Shown in pieces: positions 1 through 8,009 of a stretch of DNA of 64,000 bases. Both the position numbers and the translations under genes were made by a program. Below the pieces are notes generated by a model. The model was given only the letters and a program-made list of their open reading frames with translations, did not search any database and was not told the origin of the DNA. Origin of the DNA: Salinicola rhizosphaerae (GTDB taxonomy: Bacteria > Pseudomonadota > Gammaproteobacteria > Pseudomonadales > Halomonadaceae); contig NZ_BMZI01000009.1 in assembly GCF_014652715.1 (NCBI RefSeq), positions 44,046 to 108,045 of the forward strand, given 5' to 3'. How positions within the stretch are numbered: the stretch's first letter is position 1; each line of letters begins with the position of its first letter.

Positions 1-99
1 GTGCATGATGTAGCGATGTGCGAACGCGGCAAACAGCTCCATGCCGACCACGGTCAGGAGCACGATCAGCGTATTGGGCAGCAACGTATTCAGCAGCAA
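1..99 (-). CDS. crtZ: Beta-carotene hydroxylase CrtZ, N-terminal fragment (runs off the left edge)
   Basis: Only the first 33 codons are inside the window. The reading contains VVGMELFAAFAHRYIMH, which closely matches the N-terminal membrane segment and first histidine motif (AHxYIMH) of bacterial CrtZ. That di-iron membrane hydroxylase adds 3-hydroxyl groups to beta-carotene to give zeaxanthin. The likely start is TTG at 97-99, preceded at 6 nt by AGGA; no ATG lies at the N-terminal end, although the frame stays open to a stop at 139-141. The rest of the gene, including the other histidine clusters, is outside, so completeness cannot be judged. A broader fatty-acid hydroxylase superfamily member is the alternative, but the match around HRYIMH favours CrtZ. 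Confidence 0.72.
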   Translation of the reverse strand, partial: MLLNTLLPNTLIVLLTVVGMELFAAFAHRYIMH

Positions 100-300
100 G
101 GGAGTATCCTGGGATTCGTGAGTCGTCTCCCAGCCAGCTTAATGCAAATGGCGGGCGTTGCCATGCCTCCCTGAGCCTCGTCGGAGATCACGATACGGGC
201 CCGCATCCACGCGCCGCGAGATCGCGTAGGTTCCTCCTGCCGATCCGCTTGCGGCACGCGCCCCTCTCGTCAAAGGTCCCTCTCGTCAAAGGACAGCCCC
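100..300. other. Divergent intergenic region between crtZ and the cytochrome b gene
   Basis: About 200 bases with no convincing gene. It must hold the promoters for crtZ (leftward) and for the cytochrome b / molybdoenzyme pair (rightward). A short direct repeat of the type TC(C)CTCTCGTCAAAG occurs around 264-292. I found no TGTACA-type light-regulator site like the one at 7743-7766. Confidence 0.5.
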
Positions 301-1149
301 ATGCCGAATGCCCCTCAGGCGTCACCGTCGCCCGGCGCCCGCCAACGCCGCCACCGCCTGCCGGTTCGGCTCTGGCACTGGTTCAATCTCTGGTTTCTGG
401 TCGTCATGCTGATGAGCGGCCTGCAGATCTTCAACGCCCACCCCGCGCTTTACTGGGGCAGCGCTTCCGATTTCAACGATCCGTGGCTCGAGATGTACGC
501 CATCCGCGACGGCGATGGCAGCATTCACGGTCAGACCGCATTGGGGCCATGGACCTTCGACACCACCGGCGTTCTCGGCTATTCGGGCGTGGCGGGCCAG
601 GAGCAGGTGCGCGGCTTTCCCGGCTGGATCACGCTGCCAAGTTATCAGTACCTGACCATGGGCCGGTTGTGGCATCTCTTCTTCGCCTGGCTCTTCGCCG
701 GTGCCGGCGCGCTGTTCGTCATCTATGCCCTGTTCAGCGGCCACCTGCGACGCGATCTGTGGCTCTCCGGCAGGCAGTGGCGCGGGCTCGGCCGAGACGT
801 GCTGAATCATCTGCGCTTTCGCTTTCACCCAGCACGCGGTGGCTACAATGGCCTGCAGAAGCTGAGCTATCTCGGCGTCCTGCTCGTCGCGCTGCCCATG
901 ATGGTCATCACGGGCCTGTGCATGTCACCGACCTTCAACGCGGCCGCACCCTGGCTTCTCGATCTGCTGGGAGGGCGCCAGAGCGCCCGCTCGCTGCATT
1001 TTATCTTCGCCACGGCACTGGTCGTGTTTTTCCTCGTCCACTTCGCCATGGTGCTGCTGAGCGGCCCCTGGCGACAGGTACGCGACATGATCACCGGCGG
1101 GCGACAACCACGCGATGGCGATACCGGGAGTGATGACCATGCCGCGTAA
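301..1149 (+). CDS. Membrane cytochrome b/b561-type subunit, partner of a molybdoenzyme
   Basis: A 282-residue integral membrane protein with about four or five hydrophobic helices. It matches the prokaryotic cytochrome b561 / formate dehydrogenase gamma type that carries two b hemes. Candidate heme histidines sit in RLWHWFN (about residue 26), RLWHLFF (about 122), SLHFIFA (about 238) and LVHFAMV (about 247). The role is probably to pass electrons between the quinone pool and a periplasmic partner. The next gene, a Tat-exported molybdopterin oxidoreductase, starts 11 bases before this stop codon, so the two are translationally coupled and very likely form one complex. This resembles MsrP-MsrQ (YedY-YedZ) in layout, but the membrane subunit is a different family. 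The physiological substrate is unknown. Confidence 0.85.
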   Translation: MPNAPQASPSPGARQRRHRLPVRLWHWFNLWFLVVMLMSGLQIFNAHPALYWGSASDFNDPWLEMYAIRDGDGSIHGQTALGPWTFDTTGVLGYSGVAGQEQVRGFPGWITLPSYQYLTMGRLWHLFFAWLFAGAGALFVIYALFSGHLRRDLWLSGRQWRGLGRDVLNHLRFRFHPARGGYNGLQKLSYLGVLLVALPMMVITGLCMSPTFNAAAPWLLDLLGGRQSARSLHFIFATALVVFFLVHFAMVLLSGPWRQVRDMITGGRQPRDGDTGSDDHAA

Positions 1150-1951
1150 CGACAAATCTGCCTCGCGCCGGACAGACCGCCAGCGAAGGAATCGCCACGC
1201 CAGCCGGCGGCGCTTTCTGCAGGGCACGCTGATCGGCGCCACCGCACTCGGCCTTGGTGGCTGCGACCGGCTCTCCGAAAGCCCGAAGGTGGCCGAGACG
1301 CTCGACCTCGCCGAGCGCCTCAATCTGCGCGTGCAGCGCTTTCTGGCCGGGGCTCGCGGCCTGGCGCCGGAGTATCCGGCCTCGATGATCGACAAGACGT
1401 TTCGGCCCAACGGCTCGACCAACCCCCAGGCCGCCCGCTATCGAGAGCTGGCCGCCAATGCCTTCGCCGACTGGCGACTGACGATCGATGGCCTGGTCGA
1501 CCGGCCACAGTCCTTGTCGCTGTCCGAGCTTCGCGCCCTCCCGGCACGGACTCAGATCACGCGGCACGACTGCGTCGAGGGCTGGAGCGCCATCGGCCAG
1601 TGGACCGGCCCGGTCCTGGCTGACCTGCTCGATCGTGCCGGGGTGCAGTCAGCGGCGCGCTATGTGGTGTTTCACTGCATGGACCAGCTCGGCGGCGAGG
1701 ATTTCTATTACGAGAGCCTCGATCTGGAAGAAGCGCGCCACCCCCAGACGATTCTCGCCTACTCGCTCAACGGCGCCCCGCTGCCCACCGCCAACGGGGC
1801 ACCGCTACGCCTGCGCGCGGAGCGACAGCTCGGCTACAAGATGGCGAAGTATCTCTCCGGCATCACCCTGGTGACGCACTTCGACGACATCGCCGGGGGC
1901 AAGGGCGGCTACTGGGAGGATCGCGGCTATACCTGGTACGCCGGCATCTGA
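1139..1951 (+). CDS. Tat-exported molybdopterin-dependent oxidoreductase (sulfite oxidase/YedY fold)
   Basis: A 270-residue protein of the sulfite-oxidase-type molybdopterin superfamily. The N terminus carries a twin-arginine signal, RRRFLQG at about residues 24-30, followed by a hydrophobic stretch ending in LGGC, which could be a lipobox. The conserved cysteine expected to bind molybdenum is in RHDCVEGW. Later SLDLEEARHPQT and GAPLRLRAERQLGYK fit the family core. I chose ATG 1139 because GGGAG lies 8 nt upstream; ATG 1133 is in frame but too close to that site. The frame overlaps the cytochrome b gene by 11 bases. It probably reduces or oxidises a small periplasmic substrate with electrons exchanged through the cytochrome b; which substrate cannot be read from sequence. 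Confidence 0.87.
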   Translation: MPRNDKSASRRTDRQRRNRHASRRRFLQGTLIGATALGLGGCDRLSESPKVAETLDLAERLNLRVQRFLAGARGLAPEYPASMIDKTFRPNGSTNPQAARYRELAANAFADWRLTIDGLVDRPQSLSLSELRALPARTQITRHDCVEGWSAIGQWTGPVLADLLDRAGVQSAARYVVFHCMDQLGGEDFYYESLDLEEARHPQTILAYSLNGAPLPTANGAPLRLRAERQLGYKMAKYLSGITLVTHFDDIAGGKGGYWEDRGYTWYAGI

Positions 1952-2129
1952 ACGGGCGTGGCACGCCAGCGACTCGGCCCAAGGTCGCAGGCGCTCCCCC
2001 GTCACTCACCTTGACATTCCCCGCCAATCGGCTGCACTGAGACAGCGGCGCTCTCAGAAAACTTTGCCCGCCTCGTCAGCCATTCGAGGCGACCCCGAGA
2101 GCCCATTCACGCGTTACAAGGAAGGTCTC

Positions 2130-2909
2130 ATGAGCATCGTGCACCCCCTGACTCGTCAACTGCGCCTAGGCGCCTTCGGAATCATCATCGGCTGTCTCGC
2201 CGCGGGTGCCGCGCAGGCAGACGACAGCGCCACGCCGAAACATTTGCGTGGCACGATCACGTCGGTCAGTGATTCGAGCTTCAGCGTCGAGTCCACCGAC
2301 GGGATGACCCACCAGGTCACCATCGGGCAGGACACACGCCTGGCTGGCGTCTCCCAGAGCAGTCTCGACCGCATCGAAGAGGGAACCTTCATTGGCACCG
2401 CCAACATGCCGGGTGAAAACGGCGAACCCGCCGAGGCGCTGGAGATGGTCATCTTCCCGGAATCGATGAAGGGTACCGGCGAGGGCGATTATCCCTGGGA
2501 CATGCCGCGCGGCGCCGGCAAGCAAAGCGGTGACGACATGGCCAAGAGCGGCAAGATGGGCGGTAGCGCCAGCAGCTCCACCATGACCAACGGCACCGTC
2601 GAGAGCACCGGCGGCATGAGCGAAAGCGGCGGCAAGATGGGCGGCAGCGCCAGCAGCTCCACCATGACCAACGGCACCGTGAACAGCGCCGCCGACGAGA
2701 GCGGCATGATGACGCTGACGGTCGACTATGGCGACGGCAGCAAGCAGATCCGCGTGCCGAGCGATACACCGACCGTCATGGTCGGCAAGGCGTCCATGGA
2801 TGATCTCGAGGAAGGTGCCGCCGTGTTCGTGGCCGGTGACCTGTCCCAGGATCCGATTCCCGCCAAGGCAGTCATCGTCGGCCTGGACGGTACCGTTCCG
2901 CCGATGTAA
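2130..2909 (+). CDS. Secreted DUF5666-like protein with two related domains and a duplicated linker
   Basis: A 259-residue exported protein with a signal peptide (hydrophobic LGAFGIIIGCLAAGAAQA, cleavage after AQA). Residues about 35-115 and 195-255 look like two copies of a small beta-rich domain: SLDRIEEGTFIGTA in the first corresponds to SMDDLEEGAAVFVAG in the second. Between them lies a Gly/Ser/Met-rich linker in which a 27-residue unit containing SASSSTMTNGTV is present twice. Start ATG 2130 has AAGGAAGG upstream. From memory, proteins of this type (EGxxPWD, STMTNxTV) often neighbour cytochrome b / molybdoenzyme pairs, so a link to the two genes upstream is plausible, but no biochemical role is known to me. 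Confidence 0.75.
   Translation: MSIVHPLTRQLRLGAFGIIIGCLAAGAAQADDSATPKHLRGTITSVSDSSFSVESTDGMTHQVTIGQDTRLAGVSQSSLDRIEEGTFIGTANMPGENGEPAEALEMVIFPESMKGTGEGDYPWDMPRGAGKQSGDDMAKSGKMGGSASSSTMTNGTVESTGGMSESGGKMGGSASSSTMTNGTVNSAADESGMMTLTVDYGDGSKQIRVPSDTPTVMVGKASMDDLEEGAAVFVAGDLSQDPIPAKAVIVGLDGTVPPM
2551..2680 (+). repeat. In-frame 81-bp tandem duplication inside the secreted protein gene
   Basis: Bases 2551-2599 recur at 2632-2680 with one difference (GGT versus GGC), an offset of exactly 81 bases or 27 codons. The near-identity at third positions indicates a recent duplication of the linker rather than ancient domain repetition. Confidence 0.9.
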
Positions 2910-2946
2910 CCAACGCCTGCCTGGCTCCGGGCGGCATCGACGCGTC

Positions 2947-2979
2947 GCGACGAGGCTCTCACGCCTCGTCGCTTTCTTG
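2947..2979 (+). terminator. Intrinsic terminator after the secreted protein gene
   Basis: A 10-bp perfect stem (GCGACGAGGC / GCCTCGTCGC) with a 6-nt loop is followed by TTTCTT on the plus strand. Its right arm also encodes the last codons of the convergent minus-strand gene that ends at 2959. Confidence 0.75.
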
Positions 2980-3192
2980 AAGCCGCCGGCGGCGATTACG
3001 TCGATAGCGCCTGACCAGCGCCAGCCAGGCGGCTGTCACGAGCATGCCGGCCAGCGTGACGCCCTGCCACGGCCTCGCCGCATCGCCAAGCCAGGTCTCC
3101 AGCGCGATGATCAGCACGAATCCGATGGCCTGGCTGGCAATGGCCACGCGACGCAGGTTGTCCGAACTTCCCGACCGATTCGCCGCGCTCAT
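2959..3192 (-). CDS. Small two-helix membrane protein of unknown function
   Basis: A 77-residue protein that I do not recognise. It has two hydrophobic segments (about residues 16-35, ASQAIGFVLIIALETWL, and 43-58, VTLAGMLVTAAWLALV) followed by a strongly basic tail, RRYRRNRRRRLQ, which by the positive-inside rule should be cytoplasmic. ATG 3192 is chosen because GGAGG stands 8 nt upstream; the frame is open a little further up but without a better site. It is convergent with the secreted-protein gene and shares its terminator sequence. It could also be a non-conserved frame, but the ribosome site, helices and tail support a real gene. Confidence 0.55.
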   Translation of the reverse strand: MSAANRSGSSDNLRRVAIASQAIGFVLIIALETWLGDAARPWQGVTLAGMLVTAAWLALVRRYRRNRRRRLQESDEA

Positions 3193-3221
3193 CGCCTGCC
3201 CTCCTCTGTCTGGTCTTGGCT

Positions 3222-3269
3222 GCTTTTCAACTTTCCTGCCTTTCAACCTGCTTGCCTTTCAACCTTCCT
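3222..3269. repeat. Three tandem copies of a 16-bp unit
   Basis: Units GCTTTTCAACTTTCCT, GCCTTTCAACCTGCTT and GCCTTTCAACCTTCCT stand head to tail between the small membrane gene and rapA. The C/T-rich strand bias is unlike the surrounding coding DNA. Confidence 0.85.
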
Positions 3270-3424
3270 GCCGTGCGCTCTGCGGTCTGCTCGCAAAAGC
3301 CACGAGGCGACGGCTGGCCGAGCTTGCCAATCCGTCACCCCGGCACTGCCTTCCGCTCGGCGGGCTGCTAGAATGCGTCGCCGATTGAACCCGATATCGC
3401 AGCGTAAATCACGACCGAGGCATC

Positions 3425-6367
3425 ATGAGCGACTTCTTTCCCGGCCAGCGTTGGATCAGCGACGGCGAGACCGAGCTGGGGCTCGGCACCATTCTGACCG
3501 TCGACGCCCGCAGCGTCACGGTGCTGTTCACCGCCAGCCAGGAAACGCGTACCTACAGCGTCCGCCAGGCGCCTCTGACTCGCGTGGTCTTCGGTCCCGG
3601 CGATCGCATCGACACCGCCGACGGCTATCAGCTGTCGGTCGAGCGCGTCGAAGAGCAGGATGGCTGCGTGATCTATCACGGCCAGGATACCGACGGCGAG
3701 CCGCTGACGATCGGCGAAGCCAAGCTTTCCGACAGCATGCGCTTCCACCAGGCGCAGGATCGGCTGCTGACCGGACAGGTCGACCGCAACGACTGGTTCG
3801 AGCTGCGCTACCGCTCGCTGCATCATCACCAGCGCCTGGCCCGTAGCCCCGCGCTCGGTCTCGCCGGGCCCCGCATCGATCTGATTGCGCATCAGCTCTA
3901 TATCGCGGATGAAGTCTCGCGCCGCCAGTCCCCGCGGGTGCTGCTCGCCGACGAGGTCGGCCTCGGCAAGACCATCGAGGCGGGGCTGATTCTGCACCGG
4001 CTGCTGCTGACCGGGCGCGCCAGCCGCGCGCTGATACTCGTACCCGCCAGCCTGACACATCAATGGCTGATCGAGCTGCTGCGCCGTTTCTCGCTCTCCG
4101 TCACCCTGCTCGACGAAGCGCAGAGCGAGGCATTCGGGGACGACAATCCGTTCGACAGCGGCCAGTGCATCCTCGCCAGCCAGCAGTGGCTGTTCGCCAA
4201 CCCCCACCGCCAGCGCCAGGCCGAAGCGTGTGAATGGGACCTGCTGATCGTCGACGAAGCGCATCACCTGGACTGGTCGCCGCAGACGACGGGGCCCGGC
4301 TATGCCTGTATCGAACGCCTGTCGCAGCGCATCGCCGGCCTGCTGCTGCTGACCGCCACGCCCGAGCAGATGGGCCTGGAGAGCCACTTTGCGCGACTGC
4401 GACTGCTCGATCCGGATCGCTATCACGATCTGGATCGGTTTCGCGCCGAGGAGAACGGGTACGCGGCCGTCGCCGAGGCCATCGAAGCGCTGGCGCGGCT
4501 GCCGGGTGATGCGGCCGACAGGGACCGTCTCGGCGCCGTGATCGACGATGCCGACGGCGAGGCGCTCGCCGCGACGCTGCTCGATCCCGAAAGCGATGAG
4601 GCGCAGCGCGACAGCGCGCGCCGTCAGCTGCGGGAGCAGCTGCTGGATCGCCACGGTACCGGCCGCGTGATGTTTCGCAACAGCCGACGCCACGTCGGCG
4701 GCTTTCCCGAGCGCCATCTTCACGTCAGCGAGCTGCCGCTGCCGGACGCCTACCGCGATCAGTTCGACGAACTGCGCGACGGCAACGACCATATGGCCGC
4801 CCAGCTCTCCGCCGCCGACCTCGGCCCGCGCGAGGCAAGACTCTATCCCGAGGCCGCCTATCGCGCCCTGGATGATGCCAGGCATGACGGTGCGGGCGAC
4901 GCCTGGTGGCGCTTCGACTCTCGCGTCGACTGGCTGATCGAGCGGCTCGAGACGGCCGCTGCCGCACACAAGACGCTGGTCATCGTCCACCGACGCCAGA
5001 CCGCCGTCGAGCTGGCCGAGGCACTGCGTGTTCGCGCCGGTATCGCGGCGCCGGTGTTCCACGAGGCGCTGAGTCTGGTCGAACGCGACCGCGCTGCCGC
5101 CGCCTTCGCCGAGGACGAAGATGGCTGCCAGGTGCTGATCTGCTCGGAAATCGGTTCGGAGGGGCGCAACTTCCAGTTCTGTCATCATCTGGTGATGTTC
5201 GACCTGCCGTGGCACCCCGACCTGCTCGAGCAGCGCATCGGTCGTCTCGACCGCATCGGCCAGCTGCACCCGATCGATATTCACGTGCCGATGCTGTCGC
5301 CCAGTCCCGCCGGCGTTCTGCTGCGCTGGTATCGCGACGGTCTGGACGCCTTTTCCGCCCCGCATGCCGCCGGTGGTGACGTTCTCGAGGCGCTCGGCGA
5401 TGCCTTGCTGGAGGCGCTCGACGACGACAGCAGTCTCGATGCCCTGATCGAGGAGACGCGCACGTTCAACGACGCCCGACTCGCCGAGCGCGAGGCCGGA
5501 CGCAATCGCCTGCTGGAGTGGAATGCCTGCCGCCCCGAGCGCGCCGATGCCGTCATCAGCGCAGTGGTCGAGCAAGACAACGACAAGGCGCTTCCGCGCT
5601 ACGTCGACCAGGCGCTGGACATCTTCGGCGTTGACAGTCGCGATCTCGGCAATGGTCTGATGCACCTGGCACCTGGCTCGCACATGCTCGATAGCCTGCC
5701 GGGGCTCGCGCAGGGCGATGACGGATTCACGGCCACCTACTCGCGCGCTCGGGCACTGGCTCGCGACGACATTCAGCGACTGTCGTGGGAGCACCCGCTG
5801 GTCAGCGCCTTGCTCGAACGCGTTCTGGAGTCGAGTCTCGGTAACACGGCGCTGGCACTGCTTCGCCACCCGAGCATTCCCGGCGGACGGCTCATGGTCG
5901 AGCTGGTGTTCCGCACGCATTGTCCGGCGCCGAAGTCGCTGCAGCTGGGTCGGTTTCTACCGGACACGGGCATTCGGGTACTGCTCGACGAGAGCGGTAC
6001 CAACCTCTCTGACAAGGTCACCTTCAGTGGCCTGTCCCGCAATCTGCAGCGGGTGAAGAAAGGCGTCGCCCGGGAGCTTCTCAAATCACGCCACGACCAG
6101 CTGCGGGCGCTGCTGAGGCAGGGCGAGCGCGAAGCCGAGCGCGAGCTGCCAACGCTGGTCGAAAACGCCCAGCAGCAAATGCGCGATACGCTGGACCGTG
6201 AGCTGGCGCGGCTCAAGGCACTGGCGGCGCGCAACGATGCGATTCGGGAAGACGAGCTGAAATCACTCGCCGACGAGCGTCACGCGCTCGACACCGCCAT
6301 CGAGAGTGCCACGCTGCGCCTGGACGCGGTGCGCGTCATCGTGACCGTCGACAATGAACAGCGCTAG
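3425..6367 (+). CDS. rapA: RNA polymerase-associated ATPase RapA (HepA)
   Basis: A 980-residue Swi2/Snf2-family ATPase, close to the 968 residues of E. coli RapA. It binds RNA polymerase and promotes its recycling after transcription. The N terminus (FFPGQRWISDGETELGLG) fits the RapA Tudor-like region. Walker A is DEVGLGKTIEAG at about residues 176-187 and the Walker B / DEAH box is VDEAHHLDW at about 276. The C-terminal helicase lobe contains GSEGRNFQF and EQRIGRLDRIGQ at about 575-615. A charged helical tail follows (about 870-960). Start ATG 3425 is preceded by GAGG. The gene stands alone and converges with the epimerase gene. Confidence 0.96.
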   Translation: MSDFFPGQRWISDGETELGLGTILTVDARSVTVLFTASQETRTYSVRQAPLTRVVFGPGDRIDTADGYQLSVERVEEQDGCVIYHGQDTDGEPLTIGEAKLSDSMRFHQAQDRLLTGQVDRNDWFELRYRSLHHHQRLARSPALGLAGPRIDLIAHQLYIADEVSRRQSPRVLLADEVGLGKTIEAGLILHRLLLTGRASRALILVPASLTHQWLIELLRRFSLSVTLLDEAQSEAFGDDNPFDSGQCILASQQWLFANPHRQRQAEACEWDLLIVDEAHHLDWSPQTTGPGYACIERLSQRIAGLLLLTATPEQMGLESHFARLRLLDPDRYHDLDRFRAEENGYAAVAEAIEALARLPGDAADRDRLGAVIDDADGEALAATLLDPESDEAQRDSARRQLREQLLDRHGTGRVMFRNSRRHVGGFPERHLHVSELPLPDAYRDQFDELRDGNDHMAAQLSAADLGPREARLYPEAAYRALDDARHDGAGDAWWRFDSRVDWLIERLETAAAAHKTLVIVHRRQTAVELAEALRVRAGIAAPVFHEALSLVERDRAAAAFAEDEDGCQVLICSEIGSEGRNFQFCHHLVMFDLPWHPDLLEQRIGRLDRIGQLHPIDIHVPMLSPSPAGVLLRWYRDGLDAFSAPHAAGGDVLEALGDALLEALDDDSSLDALIEETRTFNDARLAEREAGRNRLLEWNACRPERADAVISAVVEQDNDKALPRYVDQALDIFGVDSRDLGNGLMHLAPGSHMLDSLPGLAQGDDGFTATYSRARALARDDIQRLSWEHPLVSALLERVLESSLGNTALALLRHPSIPGGRLMVELVFRTHCPAPKSLQLGRFLPDTGIRVLLDESGTNLSDKVTFSGLSRNLQRVKKGVARELLKSRHDQLRALLRQGEREAERELPTLVENAQQQMRDTLDRELARLKALAARNDAIREDELKSLADERHALDTAIESATLRLDAVRVIVTVDNEQR

Positions 6368-6408
6368 GTGCTCGCCAATTCCGGCGGCGAGACGCGAAGG
6401 GTGCCGCC

Positions 6409-7314
6409 TCAGTGCGACACGATCGCTGCCAGGGCGTCGTCCAGCGTCGGATAGCGGAAGGTGAACCCGGCTTCCTGCAGGCGAACGGGCTTCATCTTCG
6501 CGCCGGTCAGCAGCAGGCGCGACATCTCGCCCAACCCGAGCTTGAGCAGCGGCGCAGGGACGCAGAGCCTGGTCGGGCGGTGGAGATGGCGGCCCAACGC
6601 CCGAGTAAATTCGGCATTGGTGACCGGTGCCGGTGCCGAGCCATTGAAGGCGCCTTCGAGACCATCGCCGTCGAGCAGAAACTCGATCGCGGCGACGAGG
6701 TCTTCGCGGTGAATCCAGGGCATGTACTGACGTCCGTCGCCGAGGCGTCCGCCCAATCCAAGCCTGAACGGGGGCAGCAATTTGGCCAGGGTGCCGCCAC
6801 CGGCATCCAGCACCAGGCCGATACGCAGCACCGCGACACGCACACCAAACGCCGCAGCCTTCTGCGCCTCCTGTTCCCAGGCCAGGCAGAGACGGTGGGC
6901 GAACTCGTCATGCGGCGGCGTCTCCTCGCCGACCTCGCGGTCACCCTGGTCACCGTAAAAGCCCATTGCCGAGCCGGATACCAGCACGCGCGGCGCGCGA
7001 TCTTCAGCCGCCAGCTGCTCGCAAAGCGCGACGATGTCGCGCGTGGCATGGCGGCGTGATTCGACCAGTCGCGTCTTCTGGGAGTCGCTCCAGCGCCGGT
7101 CGGCAATCGGCTCGCCCGCCAGGTTGACGATCGCCTCAGGCGCCGCCGAGACGAAATCCATCGCATCATCGGCGACACGGACGGCCTCGGGAAGCACGCG
7201 CCGTGCGCGCTCGGGATCGCGCGAGATCACCATGACCTCGTGATCCGCCTGCAGCGCGCGCTCGACCAGTCGCCGACCCACGAACCCCGTTCCTCCCGTT
7301 ATCAACAGCCGCAT
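6409..7314 (-). CDS. TIGR01777-family NAD-dependent epimerase (YfcH/SulA-like)
   Basis: A 301-residue extended short-chain dehydrogenase-type protein. It opens directly with the nucleotide-binding motif MRLLITGGTGFVGRRL and has NLAGEPIADRRW, typical of the TIGR01777 group, with VSGSAMGFYG near the catalytic region and a C-terminal DUF1731-like tail (MSRLLLTGAKMKP, LDDAL). The catalytic YxxxK pair is not obvious, as is usual in this group. Start ATG 7314 has AAGGAG 8 nt upstream. The substrate is unknown. Members of this family are often found near photolyase and MerR light-regulator genes, which begin about 700 bases away here; a functional link is inference only. Confidence 0.9.
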   Translation of the reverse strand: MRLLITGGTGFVGRRLVERALQADHEVMVISRDPERARRVLPEAVRVADDAMDFVSAAPEAIVNLAGEPIADRRWSDSQKTRLVESRRHATRDIVALCEQLAAEDRAPRVLVSGSAMGFYGDQGDREVGEETPPHDEFAHRLCLAWEQEAQKAAAFGVRVAVLRIGLVLDAGGGTLAKLLPPFRLGLGGRLGDGRQYMPWIHREDLVAAIEFLLDGDGLEGAFNGSAPAPVTNAEFTRALGRHLHRPTRLCVPAPLLKLGLGEMSRLLLTGAKMKPVRLQEAGFTFRYPTLDDALAAIVSH

Positions 7315-8009
7315 GTTCGTCGCTCCTTCGATGGTGGGTTCAAATGCCAGACGCCCAGGACAGGCGCGCAGAATAGCGAATAGCGCGACCACTGGTCAGT
7401 TCCGCCAGAGACCGATGGCTGCTCTTGACCCGCGGCACCGAGAAGGCCGCTAGCGCCTGCAGGGCCATTATCGGGTGACGCGCTCCTCGCGTCGGTCTTA
7501 TACAGATTGACTCTAGCAGTCCTGGCGGCAACCCGATGTCGGAAGTCGCGGCCGTCGCCGAGCCGGAGCCAGTCTGGCCGAGATCACTCAGGCCGAGATC
7601 AGTCAGACAGAGACAAGTCGAGGACAAACCGACCCCAGGGTACGCCTCTCACCTGACTGAACGCCGCCTTTTCGCCCGATATCGCCTTGTCTCGAATTCG
7701 TCCGGCAAGGCAGTGAATAACCGCCAAGGTTTACATCAAAATTGTACAAAACCCTTGATTCGTACAACTCAATCCACCATCCTTGCATCGAGATGAATCG
7801 CATTCCGTGACGACTCGTCGAAGTCTTCGCCCACGGAGGCTCCCGGATGACGTCCACTGACGTTCAGGGCACAATTGAGCATAAAGGAAGGCCATAAGGC
7901 CCAGTGGATTGATAGCCCGTGGTGATGACTCCGTGGTGAAGACACGTAGCAACGACTTGAACCTCTTTCGACGAGACGGCGCACGCAGAGACCTCGCAGG
8001 AGGATTTGC
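7315..8009. other. Long intergenic region upstream of the MerR/photolyase pair
   Basis: About 695 bases without a supported gene. Open frames exist on both strands but have no ribosome site, low-complexity composition and no recognisable product. The stretch from about 7680 to 7800 is more AT-rich than its surroundings and includes the inverted repeat at 7743-7766. The region probably holds promoters for the epimerase (leftward) and the MerR gene (rightward). The roughly 240 bases between the repeat and the MerR start codon are long for a simple leader, so an unrecognised small RNA or leader peptide is possible. Confidence 0.5.
7743..7766. promoter_or_regulatory. Candidate operator for the MerR/LitR-type light regulator
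   Basis: TGTACA, 12 bases, then CGTACA forms an imperfect inverted repeat; with flanks it reads TTGTAC...GTACAA. As I recall, class II LitR proteins of Pseudomonas recognise a site of the form TRTACA-N12-TGTAYA; the second half-site here matches at five of six bases. TTGTAC and TACAAC could also act as -35 and -10 elements 15 bases apart. It lies about 245 bases upstream of the MerR start. Confidence 0.55.

Noticed and set aside
3368..5920. An 850-codon minus-strand open frame opposite rapA
   Set aside because: Same antisense artefact; rapA has all its motifs and a ribosome site, while this frame has none.
6368..6408. Weak inverted repeat between rapA and the epimerase gene
   Set aside because: GGCGG/CCGCC arms are short, the loop is long and there is no T run; not called as a terminator.
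7340..7857. Several 80-95 codon frames on both strands in the gap before the MerR gene
   Set aside because: No ribosome sites, low-complexity translations and mutual overlap; no recognisable domain.
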